This document shows, one piece after another, positions 1 to 7,545 of a stretch of DNA of 14,388 nucleotides (within the stretch, counting starts at the first letter, position 1; every line of letters starts with the position of its first letter). This DNA comes from Phytohabitans sp036906915. Lineage in GTDB: Bacteria > Actinomycetota > Actinomycetes > Mycobacteriales > Micromonosporaceae. The stretch is from NCBI RefSeq assembly GCF_036906915.1, contig NZ_JBAKHX010000127.1, positions 1 to 14,388 of the forward strand, given 5' to 3'. The notes beneath the pieces were generated by a model. It did not search any database and was not told where the DNA came from. It saw only the letters and a program-made list of their open reading frames with translations. Both the position numbers and the translations under genes were made by a program.

Positions 1-118
1 AACGCGCAAGGGCGGGAGCGCGCGGCGCCGCGAACGCGCAAGGGCGGGAGCGCGCAGGGCGCGCGCACGGCCGCGAGCGCGCAAGGGTGGGAGCGCGCAG
101 GGCGCGCGCACGGCCGCG
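1..118. repeat. 43-bp tandem repeat downstream of aroK
   Basis: Two full 43-bp units lie at 33-75 and 76-118 and differ at only a couple of positions. A first unit at 1-32 is the same sequence with an internal deletion of about 11 bases, and a fourth copy starts at 119 but diverges after about 19 bases. Each unit carries GCGCGC blocks separated by a GGG-rich core. A period of 43 is not a multiple of three, so the array is unlikely to be coding. It occupies the space after aroK where aroB would usually follow closely, and it may continue past the window edge. Confidence 0.85.
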
Positions 119-126
119 AGCGCGCA

Positions 127-151
127 GGGTGGGAGCGGGGTTGGGGTGGGG
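127..151 (+). other. G-quadruplex motif / C-rich transcript tract at the aroK stop
   Basis: Five G runs (3, 3, 4, 4 and 4 Gs) are separated by spacers of 1 to 3 bases on the plus strand, ending one base from the aroK stop codon. This fits the usual G-quadruplex pattern on the template strand of aroK. The aroK transcript would carry the complementary C-rich, G-poor tract, which is also the composition of Rho loading sites. The motif is visible directly; any effect on transcription is inference. Confidence 0.5.
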
Positions 152-655
152 TTAGGTCTTGAGTAACGCGCGGATCTCCGCTGCCACGTCTTCGGCGGGG
201 CGGGCGTCGGTCGCCACGGTGTAGGTGGCGACCTCCAGGTACAGGGGGCGGCGCTGATCCATCAGGTGTTTCAAGGTGGCGCGCGGGTTGATCGCCAGTA
301 GCGGACGCCCCGCGCCCAGCCCCACCCGCTTGACCGCGTCGGCCAGCTCCACCGACAGGAAGACCACGGTGTGCCCTGCCAGCGCGGCCCGGGTCTCCTC
401 CGCCAGGACGGCGCCGCCACCCAGCGCCAGCACCCCGTCGAACGATTTCAGCGCCGACGCCACCGCCGCCCGTTCGAGGGCACGGAAGTGCGCTTCGCCG
501 TCCTGCACGAAGATGTCGGAGATCGGGCGGCCGGCGGCGGCTTCGATGTCGAGGTCGGTGTCGCGGAACTCGACGCCCAGGTCGGCGGCCAGCAGCTCGC
601 CCACGGTCGTCTTTCCGGCACCCATCACGCCGACGAGCACGCACGCCGGCGCCAT
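152..655 (-). CDS. aroK: Shikimate kinase
   Basis: 167 aa, the usual length for this enzyme, which phosphorylates shikimate to shikimate 3-phosphate with ATP in the cytoplasm (fifth step of the chorismate pathway). The Walker A loop GVMGAGKT is at residues 9-16 and the shikimate-binding Asp34 lies in DTDLD. Glu54, Phe57 and Arg58 follow, then the GGG at 79-81, the lid arginine Arg117 in GAGRPLL and Arg136 in RRPLY. These positions coincide with the numbering known for the mycobacterial enzyme. The open frame extends upstream inside aroC, but the ATG at 653-655 is chosen because MAPACVLVGVMGAGKT is a normal N-terminus and its A is shared with the aroC stop (TGATG, one-base overlap). That overlap implies translational coupling. 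Stop is TAA. It is the last gene of the visible operon; aroB is not in the window. Confidence 0.96.
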   Translation of the reverse strand: MAPACVLVGVMGAGKTTVGELLAADLGVEFRDTDLDIEAAAGRPISDIFVQDGEAHFRALERAAVASALKSFDGVLALGGGAVLAEETRAALAGHTVVFLSVELADAVKRVGLGAGRPLLAINPRATLKHLMDQRRPLYLEVATYTVATDARPAEDVAAEIRALLKT

Positions 656-1833
656 CAGCGGATCACCAGGTGCTCGAGGTATCCGTCGAGGTTGCGGCGG
701 ATCTCCACGACCGAGTCGCCACCGAACTTCTCCGTCGCGGCCTCGGCCAGCACCAGCGCCACCATGGCCTCGGCGACCACCGCGGCGGCCGGGACCGCGC
801 AGACGTCGGAGCGCTGGTTGATGGCGGTGGCCGGCTCGCCGGTCACGACGTCCACGGTGGACAGTGCGCGGTTGAGCGAGGAGATCGGCTTCATGGCTGC
901 CTTGACCCGCAGCGGCTCGCCGGTCGTGATGCCGCCCTCCAGGCCGCCGGCCCGGTCGGTGACCCGCTTGACCCCGCTCGCGGTCGGGATGATCTCGTCG
1001 TGCGCCTGGGAGCCGCGCGAACGCGCCTGCATCCACGCGTCGCCGATCTCCACGCCCTTGATGGCCTGGATCGACATCAGTGCGGTCGCGAGCCGGGCGT
1101 CGAGCTTGCGGTCCCACTGGACGTGGCTGCCCAGGCCGGGCGGCACGCCGTATGCGAGGACCTCGACGACGCCGCCCAGCGTGTCGGCGTCTTTCTTCGC
1201 GGCGTCGACCTCGGCGACCATGCGGGCGCTGGCCTCGGCGTCGAGGCAGCGCAGCGGGTCGGCGTCGACGCGTGCGGCGTCTTCGGGGCGCGGCGCCAGG
1301 CCCGGCTTGGCGGCCACCGAGCCCAGCTCGACCACGTGCGAGACGATCTCGATGCCGAGGGCCTGCTTCAGCAGCGCCTTGGCGACCGTGCCAACGGCGA
1401 CCCGCGCGGCGGTCTCGCGCGCGCTGGCCCGCTCCAGGATCGGCCGGGCGTCGGTGTGCCCGTACTTCTGCATGCCGGCCAGGTCGGCGTGGCCGGGGCG
1501 GGGACGGGTCAGCGGGGCGTTGCGCGCCTGGTTTGCCAGCTCGTCGGGGTCAACCGGGTCGGCGGCCATCACGGTCTGCCACTTGGGCCACTCGGAGTTG
1601 CCCACCCGCACCGCCACCGGGCTGCCCAGCGTGAGGCCGTGCCGGATGCCGCCGATGATCTCGACGGCGTCCTGCTCGAACGCCATGCGAGCACCGCGCC
1701 CGTATCCCAGCCGGCGGCGTGCCAGCTCCCGGCCGATCTCGGCGCTCGTCACTTCGATCCCGGCGGGCACACCCTCCAGGACGGCGACAAGCGCGGGCCC
1801 GTGCGACTCACCCGCAGTTAACCAACGCAACAC
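655..1833 (-). CDS. aroC: Chorismate synthase
   Basis: 392 aa. It converts 5-enolpyruvylshikimate 3-phosphate to chorismate by trans-elimination of phosphate and needs reduced FMN. The N-terminus MLRWLTAGESHG is typical of actinobacterial AroC and contains the catalytic-region His11. Other family signatures are GHADLAG (114-120), KYGHTDAR (123-130) and ERASARETAARVAVG (134-148). GGITTGEPL and the DVCAVPAAAVVAEAM segment follow towards the C-terminus. The start is GTG, fixed by the conserved N-terminus. Only 12 bases separate it from the aroE stop, and that spacer holds no convincing Shine-Dalgarno sequence, so reinitiation by ribosomes leaving aroE is likely. Its stop overlaps the aroK start by one base. 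All signature segments are present and the length is normal. Confidence 0.97.
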   Translation of the reverse strand: MLRWLTAGESHGPALVAVLEGVPAGIEVTSAEIGRELARRRLGYGRGARMAFEQDAVEIIGGIRHGLTLGSPVAVRVGNSEWPKWQTVMAADPVDPDELANQARNAPLTRPRPGHADLAGMQKYGHTDARPILERASARETAARVAVGTVAKALLKQALGIEIVSHVVELGSVAAKPGLAPRPEDAARVDADPLRCLDAEASARMVAEVDAAKKDADTLGGVVEVLAYGVPPGLGSHVQWDRKLDARLATALMSIQAIKGVEIGDAWMQARSRGSQAHDEIIPTASGVKRVTDRAGGLEGGITTGEPLRVKAAMKPISSLNRALSTVDVVTGEPATAINQRSDVCAVPAAAVVAEAMVALVLAEAATEKFGGDSVVEIRRNLDGYLEHLVIR

Positions 1834-1845
1834 GAGGAAAGTGTC

Positions 1846-2658
1846 TCAGGCGGGGCGGCGGGCGGCGAACAGGGCCTCCCGCATCGCGGCGACCGGGGCG
1901 GTATGCCCGGTGAACTGCTCGAACTGGCCCACTGCCTGAGCCAGCAGCAGGTCGAGGCCGGAGACCACGCGGCAGCCGGCGGCAGCCGCCGCGGCGGCCA
2001 GCGGCGTCGGCCACGGGTCGTAGAGGGCGTCGAAGACCACGGTGGCGGGCCGCCAGGCGATCACATCGGCCAATGGGTCGGCCACACCGCGCGGCACGGT
2101 CGAGACCAGCACGTCGGCCGCCGGCACGTCACCCCACGCGGCGGCTTCTAGGGGTACGCCGACAGCGGCGGCCACGGAACGCAGCTCGTCGATCGCCTCG
2201 GGACGCCGGGCGACGACGGTTACGCCGGCGGCTCCCACCTGCGCGGCTGCCGCGATCGCGGCACGAGCGGTGCCACCGGCTCCCAGCAGCGTGAACCGCG
2301 CGCCCGCGGGTATGCCGCCCAGCACCTCGACCATGCCCGGCACATCGGTGTTGTCAGCGAACCAGGAGCCGTCGTGTCGGCGTACCAAAGTGTTTGCGGC
2401 ACCGACAGCGGCCGCGACCGGCGAGACCTCAGCGGCCACCGACAACGCCGCTTCTTTGAGCGGCATGGTCAGCGACAGCCCGGCCCACTCGGGGCCGAGC
2501 GCCGCGACGCGGTCGGGCAGCTCGGCCTCCGCGCACTCCACGGCCGTGTACGCCCAGCCGGTGAGCCCGGCGGCGGCGTAGCCGGCGTTGTGGATCACCG
2601 GCGAGAGCGAGTGTGCGATGGGCTTGCCGAGGACGGCGGCCCGGTGGATCTCGATCAA
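1846..2658 (-). CDS. aroE: Shikimate dehydrogenase (NADP-type)
   Basis: 270 aa, normal for AroE, which reduces 3-dehydroshikimate to shikimate. The substrate-binding pair in HSLSP is Ser17 and Ser19. The catalytic lysine is Lys68 in LTMPLK, where many homologues read VTVPFK. Asn89 lies in AANTL and Asp105 in DNTD. The nucleotide-binding loop GAGGTAR is at 126-132, and the late substrate glutamine is Gln241 in LLAQAVGQF. The only start that keeps a normal N-terminus is TTG at 2656-2658; the nearest in-frame upstream codons are not ATG, GTG or TTG. TTG overlaps the mltG stop as TTGA, which supports translational coupling. A weak GGGG lies a few bases upstream. The position between mltG and aroC matches the common actinobacterial order. 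Confidence 0.93.
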   Translation of the reverse strand: MIEIHRAAVLGKPIAHSLSPVIHNAGYAAAGLTGWAYTAVECAEAELPDRVAALGPEWAGLSLTMPLKEAALSVAAEVSPVAAAVGAANTLVRRHDGSWFADNTDVPGMVEVLGGIPAGARFTLLGAGGTARAAIAAAAQVGAAGVTVVARRPEAIDELRSVAAAVGVPLEAAAWGDVPAADVLVSTVPRGVADPLADVIAWRPATVVFDALYDPWPTPLAAAAAAAGCRVVSGLDLLLAQAVGQFEQFTGHTAPVAAMREALFAARRPA

Positions 2659-3851
2659 AGAACCCCGTTCTTCCGTGCAATTACCTTGTTTGCCTCGTGT
2701 TGTGCGGACGTCTCCGCGAACGCCGACTTGCCGGCCTTGTCGATGGCGACGAAGTAGAAGATGTTACCGCCCGTGGGCTTGATCGCACCCTCCAGCGCCT
2801 GCTTGCCGGGGTTGTCGATCGGTGTGGGGATGAGGCCCTTGAGCTTGCGGTTGTACGGGTTCTTCGGGTCATTGAGCTCGGAGAGCGTCATGTCCTTGGA
2901 CGCCTTGCGCGGCTGGCCGTTGAGCTCGCGCCAGTAGTTGACAGTGACGTCCATTTCGAGGCAGTTGCAGGGGAAGTCCTTGTAGAGCCGGTTATAGGCG
3001 ACTCGTGCGACCTTGGCGAGGTCTTCCGGGATGCCCGCCTCCGCTTGCGCGAGCGAGGCGACGATCAGCGCCTCGTAAGGGCTGATGCCGAGCGGCTGCA
3101 CGGCCTCGGCGAACTTCATGTCGCCGGTCACCGTGAGGAACCGCTGCACCATCGCGCGAATGATGCTGTCGGCGGTGGCGTTGGCGTCGAACTCGTAGGT
3201 GTCGGGGAAGAGGAAGCCCTCGATCGACGGTTGGGTAACCGTCTTGCCGTCGGTGCGGGTGAACCACCAGTCCGGAATGCCCAGCGCCAAGGGGTCCTTG
3301 GCCGCCTTTTCGAACTCGGCCGCCGGGATGCCGGTGTCCTTCTCCAGCTCCTTGAAGGTCGCCTTCGCGGAGAGGCCCTCGGGGATGGTGTGGCCGTTGA
3401 CCTGGCGGTTCTTGGGGTCGAGGAGCATCACGAGCGCGTCGGTGGCGCGCATCTGCAGGCGCACCTTGTAGGTACCGGGCTGGATGTTGGCGCTGCGCGA
3501 GTTTTCCTTGGCGGCGTTGACGAACGCCTTGGCGCTCTTGACCACGTCAGCCTGAACGAGCGTGTTGCCAATGTCGGTGGCCGTGTCGCCCTTCTTGACC
3601 TGAATTGTCACCTCGCCGGTGCCACCGCTGGTGTAATCGGGAGTCGTGAAGTATCCCTGCACCCGGTCAAAGCCGTACCAGACGCCGGCTCCCAGCGCAC
3701 CGAGCAGGATCACGGACATCAGCAGCGCGATGATGCTTTTGCCGCCGCCTCCGCCCTTGCCCTTCTTGCGGTCGCCTGCCCGCCTGCGGCCCCGCCGATG
3801 ACGGCCCTTATCGCCGGGATCATCGAACGCGAGCTCAAGCTCGTCGATCAT
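2655..3851 (-). CDS. mltG: Endolytic murein transglycosylase MltG (YceG-like)
   Basis: 398 aa from the ATG at 3849-3851. A GTG directly in front (3852-3854) would add one residue. ATG is preferred because GGAGG lies 8 bases upstream of it. MltG cleaves nascent glycan strands at the membrane and so limits their length. The cytoplasmic N-terminus is acidic, then very basic (residues 15-32) with a Gly run. One transmembrane helix spans about 38-60, followed by a LysM-like and YceG extracytoplasmic region. Family marks are EGFLFPDTY (211-219), ASLAQAEAG with the catalytic Glu271, LEMDVTVNYW, and LIPTPIDNPG near the end. Glu271 aligns with E. coli Glu218; the neighbouring Glu of the common VEKE motif is Gln here. 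It overlaps ruvX upstream and aroE downstream. Confidence 0.95.
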   Translation of the reverse strand: MIDELELAFDDPGDKGRHRRGRRRAGDRKKGKGGGGGKSIIALLMSVILLGALGAGVWYGFDRVQGYFTTPDYTSGGTGEVTIQVKKGDTATDIGNTLVQADVVKSAKAFVNAAKENSRSANIQPGTYKVRLQMRATDALVMLLDPKNRQVNGHTIPEGLSAKATFKELEKDTGIPAAEFEKAAKDPLALGIPDWWFTRTDGKTVTQPSIEGFLFPDTYEFDANATADSIIRAMVQRFLTVTGDMKFAEAVQPLGISPYEALIVASLAQAEAGIPEDLAKVARVAYNRLYKDFPCNCLEMDVTVNYWRELNGQPRKASKDMTLSELNDPKNPYNRKLKGLIPTPIDNPGKQALEGAIKPTGGNIFYFVAIDKAGKSAFAETSAQHEANKVIARKNGVL

Positions 3852-4309
3852 CACGTACGCCTCCGCTGCGCGTCTAGCCAGCCCTGCAGGATCACTACGG
3901 CGGCAGCCTGATCGACGACCGCACGCTGGCGTTTACCCCGCACGCCACGTTCGGCCAGCCTACGGGTTGCCGCAACCGTCGACATCCTCTCGTCGTACAG
4001 CCTCACGGGAACCGGGCTGATCGCACCTGCGAGCCGGTCCGCATACGCCCTGACCTGCACCGCAGCGGGTCCGTCCCGCCCGGCGAGGGTCACCGGCAAG
4101 CCGACGACGACCTCTACGCTTTGATACGCATCTACGAGCTGTGCAAGTTCAACGATATCGGAAGGCTGCGTATCAATATCCACATTCGGGTCGCGGCGGA
4201 GCGTGACAAGAGGCGTCGCGAGGATGCCGTCCGGGTCGCAGACGGCCACTCCGACGCGCACCTGACCGACGTCCACGCCGATACGGACACCGCGCACAAA
4301 CTCCGCCAT
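3851..4309 (-). CDS. ruvX: RuvX/YqgF family Holliday-junction-resolvase-like nuclease
   Basis: 152 aa, a typical size. The family has an RNase H fold and is linked to processing of 16S rRNA precursors and to Holliday-junction-like resolution. Key segments are IGVDVGQVRVGVAVCDPDG with metal-site Asp13, VVVGLPVTLAGRDG, YDERMSTVAATRRL with the conserved Asp-Glu-Arg, and VDQAAAVVILQGWLD with the late Asp. The ATG start has GGAAGG about 7 bases upstream. Its TGA shares bases with the mltG start (GTGATG), indicating coupling. It is the first gene after the 263-nt gap that follows alaS, so it either reads through from alaS or begins a new transcript. I find no convincing -35/-10 pair in the gap. Confidence 0.94.
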   Translation of the reverse strand: MAEFVRGVRIGVDVGQVRVGVAVCDPDGILATPLVTLRRDPNVDIDTQPSDIVELAQLVDAYQSVEVVVGLPVTLAGRDGPAAVQVRAYADRLAGAISPVPVRLYDERMSTVAATRRLAERGVRGKRQRAVVDQAAAVVILQGWLDAQRRRT

Positions 4310-4390
4310 ACCCCGCCTTCCGGGCGTCTACTCTCCCGTCGCCGCCTGACCCGCGAAGCGGCCACATCGCGCCCGCGCCGGAAGCGCGCC

Positions 4391-4413
4391 CACGCGGCGA
4401 CCTTGAGATCCAA
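4391..4413. repeat. Partial direct repeat of the palindrome's loop region
   Basis: CACGCGGCG, three extra bases, then TTGAGATCCAA occur here. The same two blocks, without the three bases and with one mismatch, occur at 4498-4517 across the arm and loop of the neighbouring palindrome. The sequence after this copy (CGCGTACG) also resembles the beginning of the palindrome's right arm. This may be a decayed second copy of the same element, although the left arm is not recognisable. Confidence 0.4.
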
Positions 4414-4482
4414 TCACGGCCACGCGTACGCCGTGGGAGCGGGCACGGCGCGCCAGCGCCGCCGATCGAGGACCTCCGCATG

Positions 4483-4539
4483 GATCAAGGTCAAACGCAC
4501 GCGGCGTTGAGATCGAACCGCGTGCGTTTGCCCTTGATC
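4483..4539 (-). repeat. Near-perfect palindrome after alaS (REP-like element or terminator)
   Basis: Two 22-nt arms (4483-4504 and 4518-4539) pair along their whole length except for one mismatch (4491 with 4531), around a 13-nt loop. The outer ends read GATCAAGG and CCTTGATC. The element starts 33 bases after the alaS stop and is the only strong hairpin in the 263-nt alaS-ruvX gap. No T run follows it on the minus strand, so it is not a classical intrinsic terminator, but U-less hairpin terminators are common in actinomycetes. It could equally be a dispersed REP-type repeat. The rest of the gap (4310-4482 and 4540-4572) shows no gene that I can support. Confidence 0.8.
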
Positions 4540-4572
4540 GACGAAAAGCGGGCACCGCGTACGAAGGCGCTG

Positions 4573-7254
4573 TCAGGCGTCGGCCACCGCCGCCTCGACC
4601 GCCGCCAACAGGCGCGGCGCCTCCGGCGCCGGCAGGCCGCCGCCCTGGGCCAGGTCGGCGTTGCCGCCACCCCGCCCCGACAACGCCCCCTTCACCAGGT
4701 CGGCCGCCGACAACCCGCGCGCCTTGGCGGCCGCGTTCACGGCCACCACCAGCGAGGCCTTGCCGTTGGCACGAGCCGCCACCGCCACCACCGCCGGCCG
4801 AGCCGCGGCGATCTTCCCGCGGATCTCCTGTGCGAGGGTCCGCACGTCGTTGCCGGCGGCGCCTTCCGGCGCCTCGGTGGCTACGAACGCCACACCACGC
4901 AGGTCGCGCGCTTCAGAAGCCAGCGCCGCCGCACCACCCAGCACGAGCTGGGCACGCATCTTCTCCAGCTCCTTCTCCGCGTCGCGCAATTGCGTAATCG
5001 TCTGCTCGACCCGGTCGGCGACCTGCTCGTGGGGCACCCGGTACAGCTCGGCGAGGCGGGACACGAGCAGGTGCTCGCGCGCCAGGAACCCGAACGCGTC
5101 GATCCCCACCAGCGCCTCGACCCGCCGTACCCCGGACCCGATCGACGACTCCGAGAGGATCTTGACGACGCCGAGCTGGCCGGAGCGGGCCACGTGGGTG
5201 CCGCCGCACAGCTCCCGCGCGTAGTCGCCCACCTCGACGACCCGCACCTCGTCGCCGTACTTCTCGCCGAACAGCGCCATCGCCCCGAGCCGCCGCGCCT
5301 CCTCCTGCGAGGTGATGAACGCACGCACCTCAAGGTCGCCGAGCAGCACCTCGTTGACCTGCTGCTCCACGTCGTGCAGCACGCTCGCCGGCAGCGCGCC
5401 CGGGGTGTTGAAGTCGAACCGCAACCGCCCCGGAGCGTTCAGCGAACCGGCCTGCGTGGCCGACTCGCCCAGGAACTCGCGCATCGTCTGGTGCACCAGG
5501 TGCGTGGCCGTGTGCGACCGGGAGATCGCCTTGCGCCGGGTCACGTCGATCTCGGCGTACCCGCTCTCACCCGCCCGGACCTCGCCGCGCACCACGCGGG
5601 CCTTGTGGACGAACAGGCCGGGCAGCGGCTGCTGCACGTCGTACACCTGGACCTGGCCGCCCCCGACGTTGATGACGCCGTGGTCGGGCTGCTGGCCACC
5701 GCCCTCGGCGTAGAACGGCGTGGCGTCGAGCACCAGCTCGACCTCGTCGCCCTCACCGGCGGCCGCCAAGCTGGAACCGTCCGGCCGCAGCAGCGACCGC
5801 ACCCGCGACTCGCGCGCCACCTCGTGGTACCCGGTGAACTCGACCGGCCCGCCCGCGTCGAGCGCGGAACGGTACGCGGACAGGTCGGCGTGGCCGGTCT
5901 TGCGCGCCTGCGCGTCGGCCTTGGCGCGCGCCCGCTGCTCGGACATGAGCCGCCGGAACCCGTCCTGGTCGACCGACAGGCCCTGCTCGGCCGCGATCTC
6001 CAGCGTGAGATCGATCGGGAAGCCGTACGTGTCGTGAAGTTGGAACGCCTTGTCGCCGGACAGCGCCGACGCTCCCGAGGAACGAGCGTCCGAGAGAGCG
6101 GTGTCGAGGATCGTCGTGCCCGCCCGCAACGTGGAAAGGAACGCATCCTCCTCCGCGTACGCGTACTGCGAGATCCGGTCGAACTCCTGCGCCACCTCGG
6201 GGTACGAGGGCGCCATGCAGTCGCGCGCCACCGGCAGCAGCTCGGGCAGCGCCGCCTCCTGCCAGCCGAGCAGCCGCATCGCCCGGATCGCCCGCCGCAT
6301 GATCCGCCGCAGCACGTATCCGCGGCCCTCGTTCGACGGGGTGACCCCGTCGCCGATCAGCATCAGCGAGGTGCGTACGTGGTCGGCGATCACGCGCAGG
6401 CGCACGTCGTCGGGGTGCGACTCGGACGCCGCGTGGCCGGAGTGCGCGCCGTACTTCTTGCCGGTCAGCTCCGCGGCCCGCGACAGGATCGGGCGTACCT
6501 CATCGATCTCGTACAGGTTGTCGACGCCCTGCAGGATCGACGCGATCCGCTCCAGGCCCATGCCGGTGTCGATGTTCTTGGCAGGCAGCTCACCGACGAT
6601 GTCGAACTCTTCCTTCGACCGCACGTTGGTGATCTCGTACTGCATGAAGACGAGGTTCCAAAACTCCAGGTACCTGTCTTCGTCGACGTCCGGGCCACCG
6701 TCCGGCCCGTACGCGGGGCCCCGGTCGAGGTAGATCTCCGAGCACGGCCCGGCCGGCCCGGGGATGCCCATCGACCAGTAGTTGTCCTTCTTCCCGCGGC
6801 GCACGATGCGCTCGGCCGGCATGCCCGTCTCGCGCCACAGCGCGATCGCCTCGTCGTCGTCGAGGTACACGGTGGCCCACAGCTTGTCGGGGTCGAGCCC
6901 GAACCCGCCCTCCGCCGCCGGCTTGGTGACCAGGTCCCACGCGAGCTTGATCGCGCCTTCCTTGAAGTAGTCACCGAACGAGAAGTTGCCGTTCATCTGG
7001 AAGAACGTGCCGTGCCGCGACGTCTTGCCGACCTCGTCGATGTCGGGCGTGCGGATGCACTTCTGCACGCTCGCCGCGCGGCGCCACGGCGGCGTCCGCT
7101 GCCCCAGGAAGTACGGGACGAACTGCACCATGCCAGCGTTGATGAACAGGAGGTTCGGGTCATCGATCGCCGGCAGCGGAGCGCTCGGCACCACGGCATG
7201 GCCGTTGGCCTCAAAATGGGCCAGGTACCGTCGCTTGATCTCCGCCGTTTTCAT
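4573..7254 (-). CDS. alaS: Alanine--tRNA ligase
   Basis: 893 aa, full length for a bacterial AlaRS, which charges tRNA-Ala and clears mischarged Ser/Gly. The class II catalytic domain is at the N-terminus and includes LLFINAGMVQFVPYFLG and RHGTFFQMNGNFSFGDYFK. The editing domain has its zinc-site histidines His581 and His585 in HTATH, and Cys683 and His687 in CGGTH. The C-terminal C-Ala domain ends with the Gly-rich GRGGGNADLAQGGG (860-873). The ATG start overlaps the stop of the DUF6167 gene as ATGA, and AGGAAGG lies about 6 bases upstream, so the start is secure. There is no room for a T-box leader. Intact, with no missing motif. Confidence 0.98.
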   Translation of the reverse strand: MKTAEIKRRYLAHFEANGHAVVPSAPLPAIDDPNLLFINAGMVQFVPYFLGQRTPPWRRAASVQKCIRTPDIDEVGKTSRHGTFFQMNGNFSFGDYFKEGAIKLAWDLVTKPAAEGGFGLDPDKLWATVYLDDDEAIALWRETGMPAERIVRRGKKDNYWSMGIPGPAGPCSEIYLDRGPAYGPDGGPDVDEDRYLEFWNLVFMQYEITNVRSKEEFDIVGELPAKNIDTGMGLERIASILQGVDNLYEIDEVRPILSRAAELTGKKYGAHSGHAASESHPDDVRLRVIADHVRTSLMLIGDGVTPSNEGRGYVLRRIMRRAIRAMRLLGWQEAALPELLPVARDCMAPSYPEVAQEFDRISQYAYAEEDAFLSTLRAGTTILDTALSDARSSGASALSGDKAFQLHDTYGFPIDLTLEIAAEQGLSVDQDGFRRLMSEQRARAKADAQARKTGHADLSAYRSALDAGGPVEFTGYHEVARESRVRSLLRPDGSSLAAAGEGDEVELVLDATPFYAEGGGQQPDHGVINVGGGQVQVYDVQQPLPGLFVHKARVVRGEVRAGESGYAEIDVTRRKAISRSHTATHLVHQTMREFLGESATQAGSLNAPGRLRFDFNTPGALPASVLHDVEQQVNEVLLGDLEVRAFITSQEEARRLGAMALFGEKYGDEVRVVEVGDYARELCGGTHVARSGQLGVVKILSESSIGSGVRRVEALVGIDAFGFLAREHLLVSRLAELYRVPHEQVADRVEQTITQLRDAEKELEKMRAQLVLGGAAALASEARDLRGVAFVATEAPEGAAGNDVRTLAQEIRGKIAAARPAVVAVAARANGKASLVVAVNAAAKARGLSAADLVKGALSGRGGGNADLAQGGGLPAPEAPRLLAAVEAAVADA

Positions 7255-7523
7255 CGGGCGCCTTCCTGGGTGTCGTCGTAGGTGTCATCGAAATCAAATT
7301 CGACGCCCTCGGCGATGGCAGCGTGGATCTCGTCCTCCCGCTCGGCCATGCCCAACCGGACGTCGTCGACGAAGCTACGCACGGACTCCACCAGGCCGCC
7401 AGCCGATTCCGACACAGAGGCCGCGATGCCGGCGGGTGTATAGGACTGGGCTCGCTGGCTCACCTTGCGCACGACGAGAGCGCCAACCGCCAGACCGATA
7501 CCCAACCAGAGCAACCGCTTCAT
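7251..7523 (-). CDS. Small DUF6167-type membrane protein
   Basis: 90 aa. One transmembrane helix lies at residues 3-20 (LLWLGIGLAVGALVVRK), followed by a probably helical amphipathic segment and an acidic tail (EFDFDDTYDD). Length, the N-terminal helix and the position directly before alaS match the actinobacterial DUF6167 family as I recall it; function unknown. The ATG start has GGAGGAGG upstream. The stop overlaps the alaS start (ATGA), so its translation is coupled to that of the synthetase. It follows the DUF948 gene by 22 bases, and the pair looks like a small membrane module in front of alaS. The family name is from memory. Confidence 0.8.
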   Translation of the reverse strand: MKRLLWLGIGLAVGALVVRKVSQRAQSYTPAGIAASVSESAGGLVESVRSFVDDVRLGMAEREDEIHAAIAEGVEFDFDDTYDDTQEGAR

Positions 7524-7545
7524 GGCCCTATCCTCCTCCGGGCTC

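Noticed and set aside
1..118. A CRISPR array.
   Set aside because: The units are contiguous 43-bp tandem copies without unique spacers, and no cas genes are present.
656..1117. A longer start for aroK inside aroC (321 codons).
   Set aside because: The extra 154 residues are shadow-like Arg/Gly sequence. The ATG at 655 gives the normal 167-aa kinase and a TGATG overlap.
4121..4510. Short frames in the alaS-ruvX gap (for example minus 4132-4413 and minus 4328-4555).
   Set aside because: They overlap ruvX or the palindrome, are Arg/Ala-rich, and lack ribosome sites and any recognisable motif.
4483..4539. The palindrome as a T-box or other riboswitch for alaS.
   Set aside because: It lies downstream of alaS. 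The alaS start overlaps the previous gene, so no leader exists.
4480..7281. A 933-codon plus-strand frame antisense to alaS.
   Set aside because: It is very rich in Arg, His and Leu, which is the usual shadow of a GC-rich gene. The opposite strand encodes a complete AlaRS with all motifs.
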